From: Microterricola viridarii
GTDB lineage: Bacteria > Actinomycetota > Actinomycetes > Actinomycetales > Microbacteriaceae
Direction of reading: 5' to 3'
NCBI RefSeq assembly: GCF_900104895.1
Contig: NZ_LT629742.1
Location: 2,976,001 to 3,040,000 of the forward strand
DNA: 64,000 nucleotides
Under the pieces are notes generated by a model that made no database searches, had not been told where the DNA came from, and saw only the letters and a program-made list of their open reading frames with translations. Shown piece after piece: positions 16,477 through 26,943 of the stretch. Numbering within the stretch: position 1 is the first letter of the stretch; each line of letters opens with the position of its first letter. The translations under genes were made by a program, and so were the position numbers.

Positions 16477-17346
16477 TCAGCGCGCCTTGGCGCGGGTCGG
16501 CAGCACGGATGCGGCCAGCATGAGGAGCAGCGCGACCGCCCCGGCCGCGATCGACACGGGTGTCGTCACCCAGAGCGTGCGCGAGAGCAGCACGCCCATC
16601 AGGAACAGGATGCTCATCGTGACGCCGAACGCACCCCAATGCAGCGGGCCCCACTCGAAGCCGGTGCGCAGCAGGCCCCAGGGAGCCCGCCAGCCCAGGA
16701 GCACTGCGACGAGGAACAGCATGCTGACGAGCGATGCGTACGCGTACCAGCTCTCGCTGCTCGTGGCCAGGAGCACCGCGGAGGTCACGCCGATGAGCGC
16801 CGTCATCCAGCGCACCGCGGGGCTGAGGGGTTGATTGGCCCAGCGTTCATCGACGGATGACGCAGGCGCCCGGCGCAGCTGCTGGAGTGGCTCGTACGCC
16901 AGCGTGATGAAGACGGCCACCGCGAGCATCGGGTTGAGCAGCCAGGGGTAGTCGACTCCGAACAGGTTGAGCACGAGCAGCAGCACGAATGCCCCGAGCG
17001 CGAGGCCCTTCGCGACCCAGCCGGACCCGGCGGCCCGGCTGCGGATGCTGAACCGCTCCTGCGCCCCGCGGACCAGGGCGCCGAAGAGCAGGAACGGGAA
17101 AACCAGCATGTTCGAGTACAGCCCGCTGCCCGCACCACTGCCCCCGGCCGCTGGATCGCCCGATGTCAGGGAGAAGGAGAGCAGGAAGGCGGCCATGTAC
17201 ACGGCCAGGGCGAGCGCGCCCCACACCGTCAACAGCGCGTACGACCGCGAGGGGCCGAGGTGCTCGACGCGCTCGCGCATCTCGCCGTGGCTGCGCAGCA
17301 GCTCGGCGGCAGCCTCCGGCGACGGCACGCGCGATTCACTTTCCAT
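16477..17346 (-). CDS. Multi-pass membrane protein paired with winged-helix regulator
   Basis: 289 residues; a charged N-terminal ~35 residues (LRSHGEMRERVEHLGPSRSY), then about seven hydrophobic helices. TATACT ends 6 nt before the ATG, so the message is probably leaderless. A near-perfect palindrome (17338-17355) covers the start codon. The downstream regulator gene is only 5 bp away. No enzyme or transporter signature is seen; family membership is not recognised beyond this recurrent pairing. Confidence 0.8.
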   Translation of the reverse strand: MESESRVPSPEAAAELLRSHGEMRERVEHLGPSRSYALLTVWGALALAVYMAAFLLSFSLTSGDPAAGGSGAGSGLYSNMLVFPFLLFGALVRGAQERFSIRSRAAGSGWVAKGLALGAFVLLLVLNLFGVDYPWLLNPMLAVAVFITLAYEPLQQLRRAPASSVDERWANQPLSPAVRWMTALIGVTSAVLLATSSESWYAYASLVSMLFLVAVLLGWRAPWGLLRTGFEWGPLHWGAFGVTMSILFLMGVLLSRTLWVTTPVSIAAGAVALLLMLAASVLPTRAKAR

Positions 17347-17355
17347 TTGGAAAGT
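17338..17355. promoter_or_regulatory. Palindrome over a leaderless start codon
   Basis: ACTTTCCATTTGGAAAGT is an 18-bp dyad with one mismatched central pair. It contains the ATG of the membrane protein gene and touches the -10 TATACT on the minus strand. A bound repressor would block both RNA polymerase and, in a leaderless message, the start itself. Candidate target of the co-transcribed winged-helix protein. Confidence 0.6.
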
Positions 17356-17466
17356 ATATGCGCGTCGGAAGGCTCAGCGGAGGGGTGCGCTCCGACATCC
17401 GCCGCCGCGTGTTTGCGCCAGCTCGGGGCGCGGACGGGGCGCGACCCGGCCCCGAGGCCGCGGCGG

Positions 17467-19137
<1,671 letters not shown>

Positions 19138-19178
19138 CCGTCAACCCTATGCGGCGCTGCGCGGTGCCCGGCGCAGCC

Positions 19179-20591
19179 TCAGCTGCGCCCGGCCGGCTCG
19201 CCCCGCCCGCCCGGGGCGGCGCCGGCATCCGCCTGTGCATTCGCCTCGGCGTTGGCCTCGGAATCCCCCGCGACCATGTCGATCGGCGGCCGCCGCACCA
19301 GGAGCGCGGTCGCCACGCTGAGCGAGATCGCGAAGGCGCCCATGAGCAGGAAGCTGGGGGCCCACTCGCCGGATGCCGTGTGCACGACGCCGACGAGCAG
19401 CGAGCCCGCACCGGCCAGGATGTAGCCGACTCCCTGCCCGATCGCCGAGACCGCTCCGGCGGTGGCCGCATTGGCGGACAGGCCGACGATGAGGCTGATC
19501 GCCAGGCCGAAGGCGGCGCTCTGCACCGCGCCGAGCAGCCCGACGACGAAGAGGTACTGCCCGCCGTCTGCGACGAACAGCCAGGCCAGGCCGATCGCGA
19601 CCGCGAGCCCCAGGCCCGGGCCGAACCAGCGGAGCACCCGGGGGCGCCTGGCGATGATGGGGGTGACCAGGGTCGGCAGGAAGCCGGCGATGCTGAACCA
19701 GGCGAGCAGCCAGCCGCGCACCGCCGTCGGCTCGCCGCGGTCGGCGAGGAAGACCGGCAGCCACGCGGTCACCGCGAAGTAAAGCAGCGCCTGCAGGCCG
19801 AAGACGAGCGTGACCAGCGCGAGGGTGTGCACTCCACCGGCGGGCAGCCGCAGGCGGGGCAGGGCTCCGGCGCGCTGCGCCGTGAGCTCGCGCCGCTCGC
19901 GGCCGGCCCGGGCGCCGACGAGGCCCATCGCCAGAGCGGCTGCGATCGCGGGCACCGCCCAGATGGCGAGGGCGGCTGGCACGCTCTCCCCCGTCGCCCG
20001 GTGCAGCGGAACGGCGAGGCCGGCGCCGAGCGCCGCACCGACCCCGAAGGACATGCTGCTCAGCCCGACCCAGAGGCCGCCGGCGTTCAGCGATTTCAGG
20101 TACTGCGGCAGCAGGGTGCCTGCGGCCATGATCGCAATGCCGACGACGGCGGTGCCGAGCAACAGCTGCCCCGGCAGCAGCACGCGCAGGGCGATGGCGG
20201 CCGCGAGGGCGACCATCGCCCAGCCGAGCGCCCCGGCCACGCCGATGCGCCTGGCCAGCCAGGGGCCGAGCGGCGCGGTGAATCCGAACGCGATGACCGG
20301 CAGCGTCACCAGCGCCGTCACCTCGCCCGCGCTCAGCTCGAAGTGCGCCGTCACCTCGCCGACCAGCGCGGCCACCGAGGTGATCGCCGGGCGGAGGTTC
20401 ACCCCGACCAGGAGCGCGGCGATCAGCCCGAGCGTCGCCGCACGGGGCGTGAGCGTTCGCGATTTCCCCGCTCGAGGCTTCCCCGCTCGGGCCCTCCCCG
20501 CGCGGGAGTTCGTCTGTCCTACGGCTGCGGCATCCGCGCCGCCGGTGCTAGCGGCCGAGGACACGGAGCCCGTCGGCGACGACGCGGCCAT
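19179..20591 (-). CDS. CynX/NimT-type MFS transporter
   Basis: 470 residues; a disordered Ala/Arg-rich first ~45 residues, then twelve predicted helices. GLIAALLVGVNLRPAITSVA and LLPQYLKSLNAGGLWVGLSS are typical of the CynX (cyanate/nitroimidazole) branch of the MFS. The ATG lies 44 bp inside the end of the amidohydrolase gene; a GTG at 20564 would shorten the overlap to 17 bp. The coupling suggests it imports the substrate of the deaminase or exports its product. Confidence 0.88.
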   Translation of the reverse strand: MAASSPTGSVSSAASTGGADAAAVGQTNSRAGRARAGKPRAGKSRTLTPRAATLGLIAALLVGVNLRPAITSVAALVGEVTAHFELSAGEVTALVTLPVIAFGFTAPLGPWLARRIGVAGALGWAMVALAAAIALRVLLPGQLLLGTAVVGIAIMAAGTLLPQYLKSLNAGGLWVGLSSMSFGVGAALGAGLAVPLHRATGESVPAALAIWAVPAIAAALAMGLVGARAGRERRELTAQRAGALPRLRLPAGGVHTLALVTLVFGLQALLYFAVTAWLPVFLADRGEPTAVRGWLLAWFSIAGFLPTLVTPIIARRPRVLRWFGPGLGLAVAIGLAWLFVADGGQYLFVVGLLGAVQSAAFGLAISLIVGLSANAATAGAVSAIGQGVGYILAGAGSLLVGVVHTASGEWAPSFLLMGAFAISLSVATALLVRRPPIDMVAGDSEANAEANAQADAGAAPGGRGEPAGRS

Positions 20592-21759
20592 TGTGGATGA
20601 CAGTGCGGTCGGTACCCCGGTCCATCACGGCGCTCGTCGGCGTCTCGCCGTCGACGAGCAGAAGCTCGGCCCGGTCGCCGACGGCGACGCCCTGGCGGCT
20701 GCCCAGACCGGAGACGCGGGGGGCCTCGTGGGACATGATGCTGGCGCCGCCGAGCGTGGCCACCGCGAGGGCGAGCTCGACGTGCTCGTCGCGCCGGAAT
20801 CCGCTGGTGAACGACAGCTGCCAGGTGCGGTCGAGCATGTCGCAGTTGCCGTAGGGGCTCCAGTAGTCGCGCTGGCCGTCCTCGCCGAGCCCGACCCGCA
20901 CACCGGCCTCGACGAGCTGCAGCAGGGAGAGCGGCCGGCGGGCCGCCGGGGCGATCGTGGCCATCGCGATGTCGAGCTCGGCGAACTCCTCGATGAGGCG
21001 GCGGCTGACGGCATCCGACACGGAGCCGAGCTCGTAGGCGTGCGAGAGGGTGACCTTGCCCTGCATGCCGAGGGCCCGGGTGCGCTCCAAGATCAGCTCG
21101 GTGCTGAACACGCCCAGCTCGCCCGGCTCGTGCAGGTGGATGTCGATCTCGACCTGGTACTTCTCGGCGAGGCCGAAGACGATGTCGAGGTGCCGGGCCG
21201 GGTCGCGGTCGAGCTGGCTCGGGTCGATGCCGCCCATGACGTCGGCGCCCTGCTTCAGCGACTCCTCAAGCACCTCGACGGTGCCGGGCTCGCGCAGGAT
21301 GCCGGCCTGCGGGAACGTCATGATCTGCACCTCGGCCTGCTCGGCGAAGGCCTCCTTCGCCGCGAGCACGGCCTCGAACTTCTCCAGCCTGCAGTCGACG
21401 TCAACCTGCGCGTAGCTGCGCACCCGGGTCGTGCCCTTGGCGATCATCTGCTCGAGCGTGCCGGCCACCCGCTCTGGCAGGCCGATCTCGGCGTCACGCC
21501 AGTTGTTCCTGTCGTTCAGCATCATCGCCCACACCCCGGGGCTGCCGGTGTGCTCGCGGAACGGCAGCCCGATGCGCGTCGAGTCCAGGTGCACGTGCAC
21601 GTCGCTGAACGCGGGCAGCAGCAGGCGGCCGCGGCCGTCCACGACATCCGCGCCGCCCGTGGCGAGCGGGTCGTGGGCGCGCACCTCGGTGATCGCGCCG
21701 TCGGCGATCTCGACATCGGCTGCGGGGCCACCCCACGGGCGGGCGTTGCGAATGAGCAT
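20548..21759 (-). CDS. Amidohydrolase, cytosine deaminase-like
   Basis: 403 residues from MLIRNARPWGG, chosen because GGAAGGA lies 7 bp upstream. Metal ligands of the amidohydrolase barrel: HVHLDS (near 60), IDIHLHEPGE, LSHAYELG and the late Asp in GLGEDGQRDYWSP. Resembles CodA-type deaminases acting on cytosine, isoguanine or related rings. Overlaps the CynX-like transporter. The divergent GntR gene and TTGGGATACC sites on the shared promoter imply substrate-responsive control. The exact substrate is not decided. Confidence 0.87.
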   Translation of the reverse strand: MLIRNARPWGGPAADVEIADGAITEVRAHDPLATGGADVVDGRGRLLLPAFSDVHVHLDSTRIGLPFREHTGSPGVWAMMLNDRNNWRDAEIGLPERVAGTLEQMIAKGTTRVRSYAQVDVDCRLEKFEAVLAAKEAFAEQAEVQIMTFPQAGILREPGTVEVLEESLKQGADVMGGIDPSQLDRDPARHLDIVFGLAEKYQVEIDIHLHEPGELGVFSTELILERTRALGMQGKVTLSHAYELGSVSDAVSRRLIEEFAELDIAMATIAPAARRPLSLLQLVEAGVRVGLGEDGQRDYWSPYGNCDMLDRTWQLSFTSGFRRDEHVELALAVATLGGASIMSHEAPRVSGLGSRQGVAVGDRAELLLVDGETPTSAVMDRGTDRTVIHNGRVVADGLRVLGR

Positions 21760-21838
21760 GGCGTCGGTCCTTCCACATCTGGATGCCGGCGACAGCACCG
21801 GCCTGCGTCGAGCCCACCGGCCCGCGCACTGGCGTTAA

Positions 21839-21858
21839 TGGTATCCCAAATGGAATAC
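21839..21858. promoter_or_regulatory. GntR operator-like site 1
   Basis: GTATCCCAAATGGAATAC (21841-21858) is an 18-bp imperfect dyad (7 of 9 pairs). Preceded by TG, its left arm reads TGGTATCCCAAA, the reverse complement of site 2. It lies ~80 bp before the amidohydrolase start on the divergent promoter. Confidence 0.5.
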
Positions 21859-21909
21859 ACAGCCCCTTGTACCCAGAAAGACACGGAGATTCGGGGGAAC
21901 ACTCTGCTA

Positions 21910-21923
21910 TTTTGGGATACCAA
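21910..21923. promoter_or_regulatory. GntR operator-like site 2
   Basis: TTTTGGGATACCAA contains the dyad TTGG-GATA-CCAA and is inverted relative to site 1. About 50 bp before the GntR start, so it probably serves autoregulation. Confidence 0.5.
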
Positions 21924-21971
21924 GACGGGGCGGGCTCGCTGCGACGCGCCGCCGACGAGCGAGGAGACGCC

Positions 21972-22724
21972 ATGCGGCAACCGCCGACCCACACACCCCC
22001 GGCGGGCCCCACCGCCGACGGCGCCGACACCGACGCCGCCGTCGACAGCGCTGACATGGCCGACGCCGCCGTCGAGCGCGAGGCCCGCCCCGACGGCGTG
22101 TATCGCGCTCTGTTGCGCTCGATCATCGCCGGCGAGGCCGCGCCGGGCAGCAGGCTCAAGGAGCGCGAGCTCTCCGAGCGCTTCGAGGTCTCCCGCATCC
22201 CCGTCCGTCAGGCGCTGCAGCGGCTGGAGTCCGAGGGCTTCGTGGTGGCGGAACCGCGTCGCGGGGCCGTCGTCAGGCCGATGACCCGGCACGACGTGGA
22301 GGAGCTCTTCGACGCGCGGCTCTGCATCGAGCCCTTCGCCACGCGGCAGGCGGCCCTCCGGCTCTCTGCCGGCATCGAGGCGGCCGATTCCCTGGTCGAG
22401 AGCCTCGCCAGCGCCCAGACCCAGTTCGCCGGTGGCGACGAGGCCGAGGGGATCTCCTCGAATCTGCGCTTCCACGCCGAGATCGTGCGGCTCTCCGGCA
22501 ACAGTCTGCTGGTGCGGAGCCTGCAGCCGATGCTCGGCCGGATGGAGTGGATCTTCCGCCTCACCCACGGAGCCCGCGAGGGTGACCAGGCCGGCGAGCA
22601 CCGCCAGCTCTACGACGCGCTCGTGCAGGGCAAGGCCGAGCTCGCCGCCGCCCAGGCGTACGCGCACATCGAGCTCGGCCGCGCGCCGACGCTCGCAGCG
22701 CTCGCCCCGTATCTCACCCGGTAG
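21972..22724 (+). CDS. GntR-family regulator, FCD subfamily
   Basis: 250 residues from MRQPPTHTPP; the first ~40 are Ala/Asp-rich and probably disordered. The winged helix follows (YRALLRSIIAGEAAPGSRLK, RELSERFEVSRIPVRQALQR, LESEGFVVAEPRRGAVV). An all-helical FCD ligand domain comes next, with metal-binding residues in DARLCIEPFA, RFHAEIVRLSGN and the final HIELG segment. Divergent from the deaminase/transporter pair. Two TTGGGATACC sites lie in the shared promoter region. Likely repressor relieved by the pathway substrate. Confidence 0.9.
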   Translation: MRQPPTHTPPAGPTADGADTDAAVDSADMADAAVEREARPDGVYRALLRSIIAGEAAPGSRLKERELSERFEVSRIPVRQALQRLESEGFVVAEPRRGAVVRPMTRHDVEELFDARLCIEPFATRQAALRLSAGIEAADSLVESLASAQTQFAGGDEAEGISSNLRFHAEIVRLSGNSLLVRSLQPMLGRMEWIFRLTHGAREGDQAGEHRQLYDALVQGKAELAAAQAYAHIELGRAPTLAALAPYLTR

Positions 22725-22736
22725 CGGGCGGTCGGC

Positions 22737-23126
22737 CTAGGGGGCCGGCTGGGTTTGGGCGATCCACTGCCGCAGCACCCCGCCCAGCGCCTCGCGGATG
22801 CCCTCCAACTGCTCGGCGTCCCGCACGATGACGACGGCGCGGTCCGTGCCCTTCCACTCGAGCAGCCCATCGGCGCCGGCGACCGTGACGACGAGGGGCT
22901 CCGACAGCTTCTTCGCCCCGGTGTGCAGCACCAGTCGGAGCTGGCCCCGCGGCGACAGCCCGGTCGTGGCGAAGTGCTCGGCGATGAAGAAACTCGGGGC
23001 GTTCCACTTGATCGTCTCCTGCACGCGCGGGTCGGCGGCGCGCACGATTGCGCACAGCTCGGCCAGCGTGCCCGCCTGCGGGTGGTCGAGCTCCGACAGA
23101 TACCGGTCGACCTCAGCCCTGGTCAT
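22737..23126 (-). CDS. DUF1801 (YdhG-like) protein
   Basis: 129 residues. VDRYLSELDHPQAGTLAELC, ETIKWNAPSFF and the beta-rich end (LLEWKGTDRAVVIVRDAEQL) match the DUF1801 fold, which has no assigned biochemical role. It shares its direction with the next gene upstream (46-bp gap). A second DUF1801-like protein is at 42982. Convergent with the GntR gene, 12 bp apart. Confidence 0.85.
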   Translation of the reverse strand: MTRAEVDRYLSELDHPQAGTLAELCAIVRAADPRVQETIKWNAPSFFIAEHFATTGLSPRGQLRLVLHTGAKKLSEPLVVTVAGADGLLEWKGTDRAVVIVRDAEQLEGIREALGGVLRQWIAQTQPAP

Positions 23127-23171
23127 CGACGCCTCCGTCCTGGCCCCGCGCGTTCACCGCGTCGTTGGCTC

Positions 23172-23717
23172 TCATAGGCCCAGCAGTCCGACCCGCTCGG
23201 CGAGATAGCTCTCCAACGGCACGAGGCCGTCCTCCCCCGCGCCCGCCCGCCAGCGCACCAGTGCGCTCGCACCGCGCAGCACGAGCGGGCCGGTCGCCGT
23301 GCGCAGCGCGCCCGGGGTCAGCTCGATCTCCTCGACGTCGAAGTTCACGGTCTCGCCGCGCTCGAACGGCCCGCGAAAGGCTGCCGCCCTGAAACCGCGG
23401 CGTTCCTCGGCAGAGACCGACTGGTAGCCCGGATGCCGCGGGTCCACCGCCCGGGTGGTGTGCCCGGTCGCGTACAGCGCGCCGTCGGCCCCGAGCAGGA
23501 ACACGCCGAGCCGCCACACGCGGCCGAGCGGCACCATCTGGGCCTCGCGGGTGAACAGCAGGGCGCGGCGCCGCGGCGGCTCGAAGCGGGCGAGCGCCTC
23601 GGTGGCGGCATCCGCCCCGCTCAGGCGCTCGACGGCGTCGGCGAGCGCCCGCTCGATAGACGCGCGCGCCTCGCGGTCGGCTGCACCGGCCTGCCCGCTC
23701 GCACCCTGCTCACTCAC
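23172..23717 (-). CDS. Conserved hypothetical protein, actinobacterial
   Basis: 181 residues from the GTG at 23717 (VSEQGASG). TAAACT ends 7 nt before it, so this start is preferred to a longer one at 23768 that would run into the divergent promoter. An alpha-helical start is followed by a beta-rich body (RRRALLFTREAQMVPLGRVW, GALYATGHTTRAVDPRHPGY, FDVEEIELTPGAL). No motif or membrane segment recognised. Function unknown. Confidence 0.7.
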   Translation of the reverse strand: MSEQGASGQAGAADREARASIERALADAVERLSGADAATEALARFEPPRRRALLFTREAQMVPLGRVWRLGVFLLGADGALYATGHTTRAVDPRHPGYQSVSAEERRGFRAAAFRGPFERGETVNFDVEEIELTPGALRTATGPLVLRGASALVRWRAGAGEDGLVPLESYLAERVGLLGL

Positions 23718-23777
23718 GCTCTCGAGTTTAGGGTGGGGGCTAGCGGCGGGGGTCAGAGTCTGGGCCATACTGAGGCC

Positions 23778-24674
23778 ATGGGATCAGCGTTGACCACCAT
23801 CGGATTGCCCGTCGCCCTCGGCATCATCATGTTCGGGCTGGGCCTGAGCCTGACGCCGCGCGACTTCGGCCGCGTCGCCAAAGCGCCGAAAGCGGTGGTC
23901 ATCGCCCTCGTCTGCCAGCTGCTGATCCTGCCGTTCGTCTGCTTCGGCTTGGTGCTCGCGTTCGAGCTGCCGCCCGTGCTGGCGGTCGGCATGCTGCTGC
24001 TCTCGGCTTCCCCGGGCGGCACGACCGCGAACCTGTACAGCCACCTGTTCCGCGGCGACGTCGCCCTGAACATCTCGCTCACCGCCCTCAACTCCGTGAT
24101 CGCCGTCATCACGCTGCCGCTCATCACGAATCTGGCGATCGCCTACTTCATGCCGGGCAACACCTCGCTCGGGCTGCAACTGGCCAAGACCGTCGAGGTG
24201 TTCGTCATCGTGCTGGCCCCTGTCGGGCTGGGCATGCTGGTGCGACGCTGGCGCACCAGCTTCGCCGACGCCATGGACAAGCCGGTGCGCATCGCCTCGA
24301 TCGTCATCCTCATTGTGGTGATCGCCGGCGCCATCGTCTCGAACAAGGACATCCTGCTGGCCAATCTCGGCCAGCTGGCCCTGATCACCACACTGTTCTG
24401 CCTGCTCAGCCTGAGCATCGGCTTCTTCGTGCCGCGGCTGTTCCGGGTGGAGCGGCGCCAGGCCGTCGCGAGCTCCTTCGAGATCGGCATCCACAACGCG
24501 ACGCTCGCGATCGTGATCGCGCAGACGGTGCTCGGCAGCCTCGAGCTCAGCCTGCCGGCCGCCGTGTACGGCGTGCTGATGTTCTTCATCGCGCTCGCGT
24601 TCGGCTTCGGGCTGCGTGCGGCCGACCGCTCGCGGGCGGATGACGCGCCAGAGGCCGTGACGGCGAGCGCGTGA
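23778..24674 (+). CDS. Bile acid:sodium symporter (BASS) family transporter
   Basis: 298 residues, about nine or ten helices. The family hallmark LLLSASPGGTTANLYSHLF (helix-break, Na+ site) is clear, followed by FRGDVALNISLTALNSVIAV, and a late EIGIHNATLAIVIAQTVLG. Solute import coupled to Na+ is the family role; bacterial members move keto acids, pantoate or similar. CATACT lies 6 nt before the ATG. The stop overlaps the next gene (GTGA). Confidence 0.9.
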   Translation: MGSALTTIGLPVALGIIMFGLGLSLTPRDFGRVAKAPKAVVIALVCQLLILPFVCFGLVLAFELPPVLAVGMLLLSASPGGTTANLYSHLFRGDVALNISLTALNSVIAVITLPLITNLAIAYFMPGNTSLGLQLAKTVEVFVIVLAPVGLGMLVRRWRTSFADAMDKPVRIASIVILIVVIAGAIVSNKDILLANLGQLALITTLFCLLSLSIGFFVPRLFRVERRQAVASSFEIGIHNATLAIVIAQTVLGSLELSLPAAVYGVLMFFIALAFGFGLRAADRSRADDAPEAVTASA

Positions 24675-25669
24675 GCGGGCGGATGCCGAGGCGCATCGAG
24701 GTGCTGATCGTCGGCTGGGAGCAGCAATGCTGCGGCGTGCCCGCCCGACTGGGCGAGACGGTGAGCTACCGGCTCGCGGCGCTCGACCCGGGGCTCGACC
24801 CGGCAATTGACCCTGCGCTCGAGCCGGCAATCGACCCCGCCCTCGCCCTCGATGCCGCGGCCGATGTGGCCGTGCCGCGCCTCCTCAGCGACAATCACGG
24901 CGAGGAATCTGCGGAGACGCCGCGGCTGAACATTTCGGGTCTTGTCGCCGGCATCACCGGTGTCACCTATCCGAGCGTCCCGGTGGCGGGCATGCCGGGC
25001 ACCCGCACCTCGGATACCGCCCACCCGCAGCTGCACCCGTTGAGTGAGCTCGGCACGGGCGACGACGCCGAGATGAACGACTATCTGGTGCTACTCGACA
25101 TCCCTGGCGACACCGTGCTGCCGCTCTTCGTGCCGAGCGCAGAGCGCACCGTGCATCAGGACCGGGAGGCGCACACCGCCCGGCTGCGCGCGCTGCGCGC
25201 CCAGGGCGAAGTGGGGATGCTGCTGCGCGCGCTCGCGGATGACGCCGCCACGCGTTTGGGCGCTCGCGCCCGCATCCTGCGCTCAGACGACGCCGCGGCC
25301 GTCACGATCGAGCCGCGGCGGGCCGGGGCGGCCGCCCTGCACTGGATGCGCTCCGCGGAGGACGGAGCCGACGGCATCCGGGTTCACCTCGGCGACGGCG
25401 TCTGGAACCTGCCCGCCGACGTCGACCAGGTGGAGCTGCTGCGGGAGTTTCTGGATGCCGCGGCGGCTGGCCGGGTCGAGGAACGGATCGTGCAGGGCGG
25501 GGACGGGTTCGGCCCGCTGCAGACGGTCGCCACCACAGCCGATGGCCGCAGCTGGACGGCGACGACGGATCGCCTCGCGCGCTTCGGCAGCGGCGGCGTG
25601 TTCGCGATGGCCGGGCCGCTCGCGCTGCGCCTGGAGCGCGGATCCCACCGTTACGTCGCCTGGGAGTAG
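24671..25669 (+). CDS. DUF6578 protein
   Basis: 332 residues from a GTG overlapping the transporter stop by 4 bp. The N-terminal IEVLIVGWEQQCCGVPARLG with a Cys-Cys pair is typical of DUF6578. A short acidic Asp-Pro repeat (LDPGLDPAIDPALEPAIDPA) at ~38-57 interrupts it. The C-terminal half (~200-330) is a mixed domain with HLGDGVWNLPADVDQVELLR. No enzyme motif. Translational coupling to the BASS gene may be only regulatory. Confidence 0.75.
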   Translation: MSGRMPRRIEVLIVGWEQQCCGVPARLGETVSYRLAALDPGLDPAIDPALEPAIDPALALDAAADVAVPRLLSDNHGEESAETPRLNISGLVAGITGVTYPSVPVAGMPGTRTSDTAHPQLHPLSELGTGDDAEMNDYLVLLDIPGDTVLPLFVPSAERTVHQDREAHTARLRALRAQGEVGMLLRALADDAATRLGARARILRSDDAAAVTIEPRRAGAAALHWMRSAEDGADGIRVHLGDGVWNLPADVDQVELLREFLDAAAAGRVEERIVQGGDGFGPLQTVATTADGRSWTATTDRLARFGSGGVFAMAGPLALRLERGSHRYVAWE

Positions 25670-25689
25670 CCGCACACGGCTGCACCGGT

Positions 25690-25809
25690 CACGGCCCGTC
25701 GCGGCCCGTCACGGCCCGTCACGGAGCGTCGCGGAGCGTCGCGGCCCGCGTTGTGTCTCGCGGCCCCCGGTATGACGCGGGCCGCGAGACGAAACGAGGG
25801 CCGCGAGTG
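25690..25809. repeat. Decamer tandem repeat and GGCCGCGAGAC palindrome, copy 1
   Basis: 25690-25750 is a run of ~10-bp units of the type GTCACGGCCC / GTCGCGGAGC. It joins the inverted repeat GTCTCGCGGCCC (25755-25766) / GGGCCGCGAGAC (25779-25790), 12-bp loop, followed by another GGGCCGCGAG. The same arrangement recurs at 41627-41697. Confidence 0.75.
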
Positions 25810-25834
25810 CGTGGTGGCCGGCGGGCGGATGCGG

Positions 25835-26023
25835 CTACTCGGGCGAGGGCTCGATGCGCCACTGCCCGACGGGCACGTAGGCCGTGTCCGAGAGGGTCTC
25901 GTGGGTGCCCTCGACCAGTTCGTAGTGCTTGAGGTTGCCGGCCCAGTAGCGCAGGATGCGGGAGAGCTCCGCCTCCGGCTCGCCGGTCAGTGCGTCCATG
26001 TCGACGGTGAGTGTGAACTGCAT
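25835..26023 (-). CDS. Small hypothetical protein (62 residues)
   Basis: Starts MQFTLTVDMDALTGEPEAEL and ends VPVGQWRIEPSPE. Acidic, no membrane segment; the pattern suggests a compact beta-alpha-beta fold. Codon use follows the host. 35 bp downstream of the convergently read hydrolase terminus, same strand. Not recognised. Confidence 0.65.
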   Translation of the reverse strand: MQFTLTVDMDALTGEPEAELSRILRYWAGNLKHYELVEGTHETLSDTAYVPVGQWRIEPSPE

Positions 26024-26058
26024 CCGTCCACGCTAGGCAGCGCCCGGCGAATCCGCAA

Positions 26059-26940
26059 TCAGTCCCAATCCCAGCGGACCGGGCCGTCCCCGTCCAGCCG
26101 GCTGAGCAGGTCGCCGAGCACGGCGGACCACTCCGCGGTCGCGTCCAGGTGCGCGTCGTGGCTGCCCGCTCCGAGGTCCACCCGCAGCGTGCCGGGCCGC
26201 GCCTCGAGGAAGGCGAGCTTGCGCTCCTCGTCGAACATGCCGTCCGGGGCGAACACGGCCGCCGTCGGCACCGTGAGGTTCTCCCACTCCTCCCAGCGGG
26301 CCTGCGCGTGCAGCGCCGCGATCGAGGCCTGCAGGAACGCCGGCTCGAAGCGCGGCCGCAGCCCGCCCTCGCACGGCTCGAGGTCGGCCAGCCAGGCCCG
26401 GCCGATGACGCTGTCGCCGAGGAAGGCACCGGCCGCCGCGGCATCCGCGAACGGCACCGGCCAGGAGGCGAAGTATCCGCCAATCCGCTCGGCGGCCTCG
26501 GGCGGCGAGGACTGCACGTCACCCTCCAGCAGCACCAACATGCGCACCAGGTCCGCGCGCGCGGCGGCCACGAGCAGCGCCGTGTGCGCGCCCATCGACT
26601 GGCCGACGAGGGCGACGCCCGCCGGCCCCGTCGAATCGGACGCGTTCAGGTGCTCGAGCACGGCGATCACGTCGCGCACGTAGGCTTCCCGAGAGGCGTC
26701 GGCCGGATGCCGGGTGCTGCGGCCGTGCCCGCGCAGCTCGACCAGCACCGAGTTGTAGCCGACGCCGAGGGCGGCGGCGGTCGGAAGGAACTCGGTGGCG
26801 CTTCCCGCCAGGCCGTGCAGGAACACGACGGTGGGGCGGGCGGCGCCGGATGCGGGTGCGTCGGCTGCGGGTGCGTCGGCCGCACCGGCATCCGTCAGGA
26901 AGCTGATCGTGACGTCGCCGAGGGCGAGATCCTGGCGCAC
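26059..26940 (-). CDS. Alpha/beta hydrolase
   Basis: 293 residues. Oxyanion motif HGLAG (~41-45), nucleophile elbow GQSMG (Ser), and a terminal His in GSHDAHLD complete the triad; an acid is likely in the FAPDGMFDE loop. A lid insertion spans ~150-210. An Ala/Asp/Pro-rich linker (~18-34) precedes the fold. Substrate unknown. Its start is 4 bp from the stop of the PhnA-like gene, so the two are co-transcribed. Confidence 0.88.
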   Translation of the reverse strand: MRQDLALGDVTISFLTDAGAADAPAADAPASGAARPTVVFLHGLAGSATEFLPTAAALGVGYNSVLVELRGHGRSTRHPADASREAYVRDVIAVLEHLNASDSTGPAGVALVGQSMGAHTALLVAAARADLVRMLVLLEGDVQSSPPEAAERIGGYFASWPVPFADAAAAGAFLGDSVIGRAWLADLEPCEGGLRPRFEPAFLQASIAALHAQARWEEWENLTVPTAAVFAPDGMFDEERKLAFLEARPGTLRVDLGAGSHDAHLDATAEWSAVLGDLLSRLDGDGPVRWDWD

Positions 26941-26943
26941 CGG

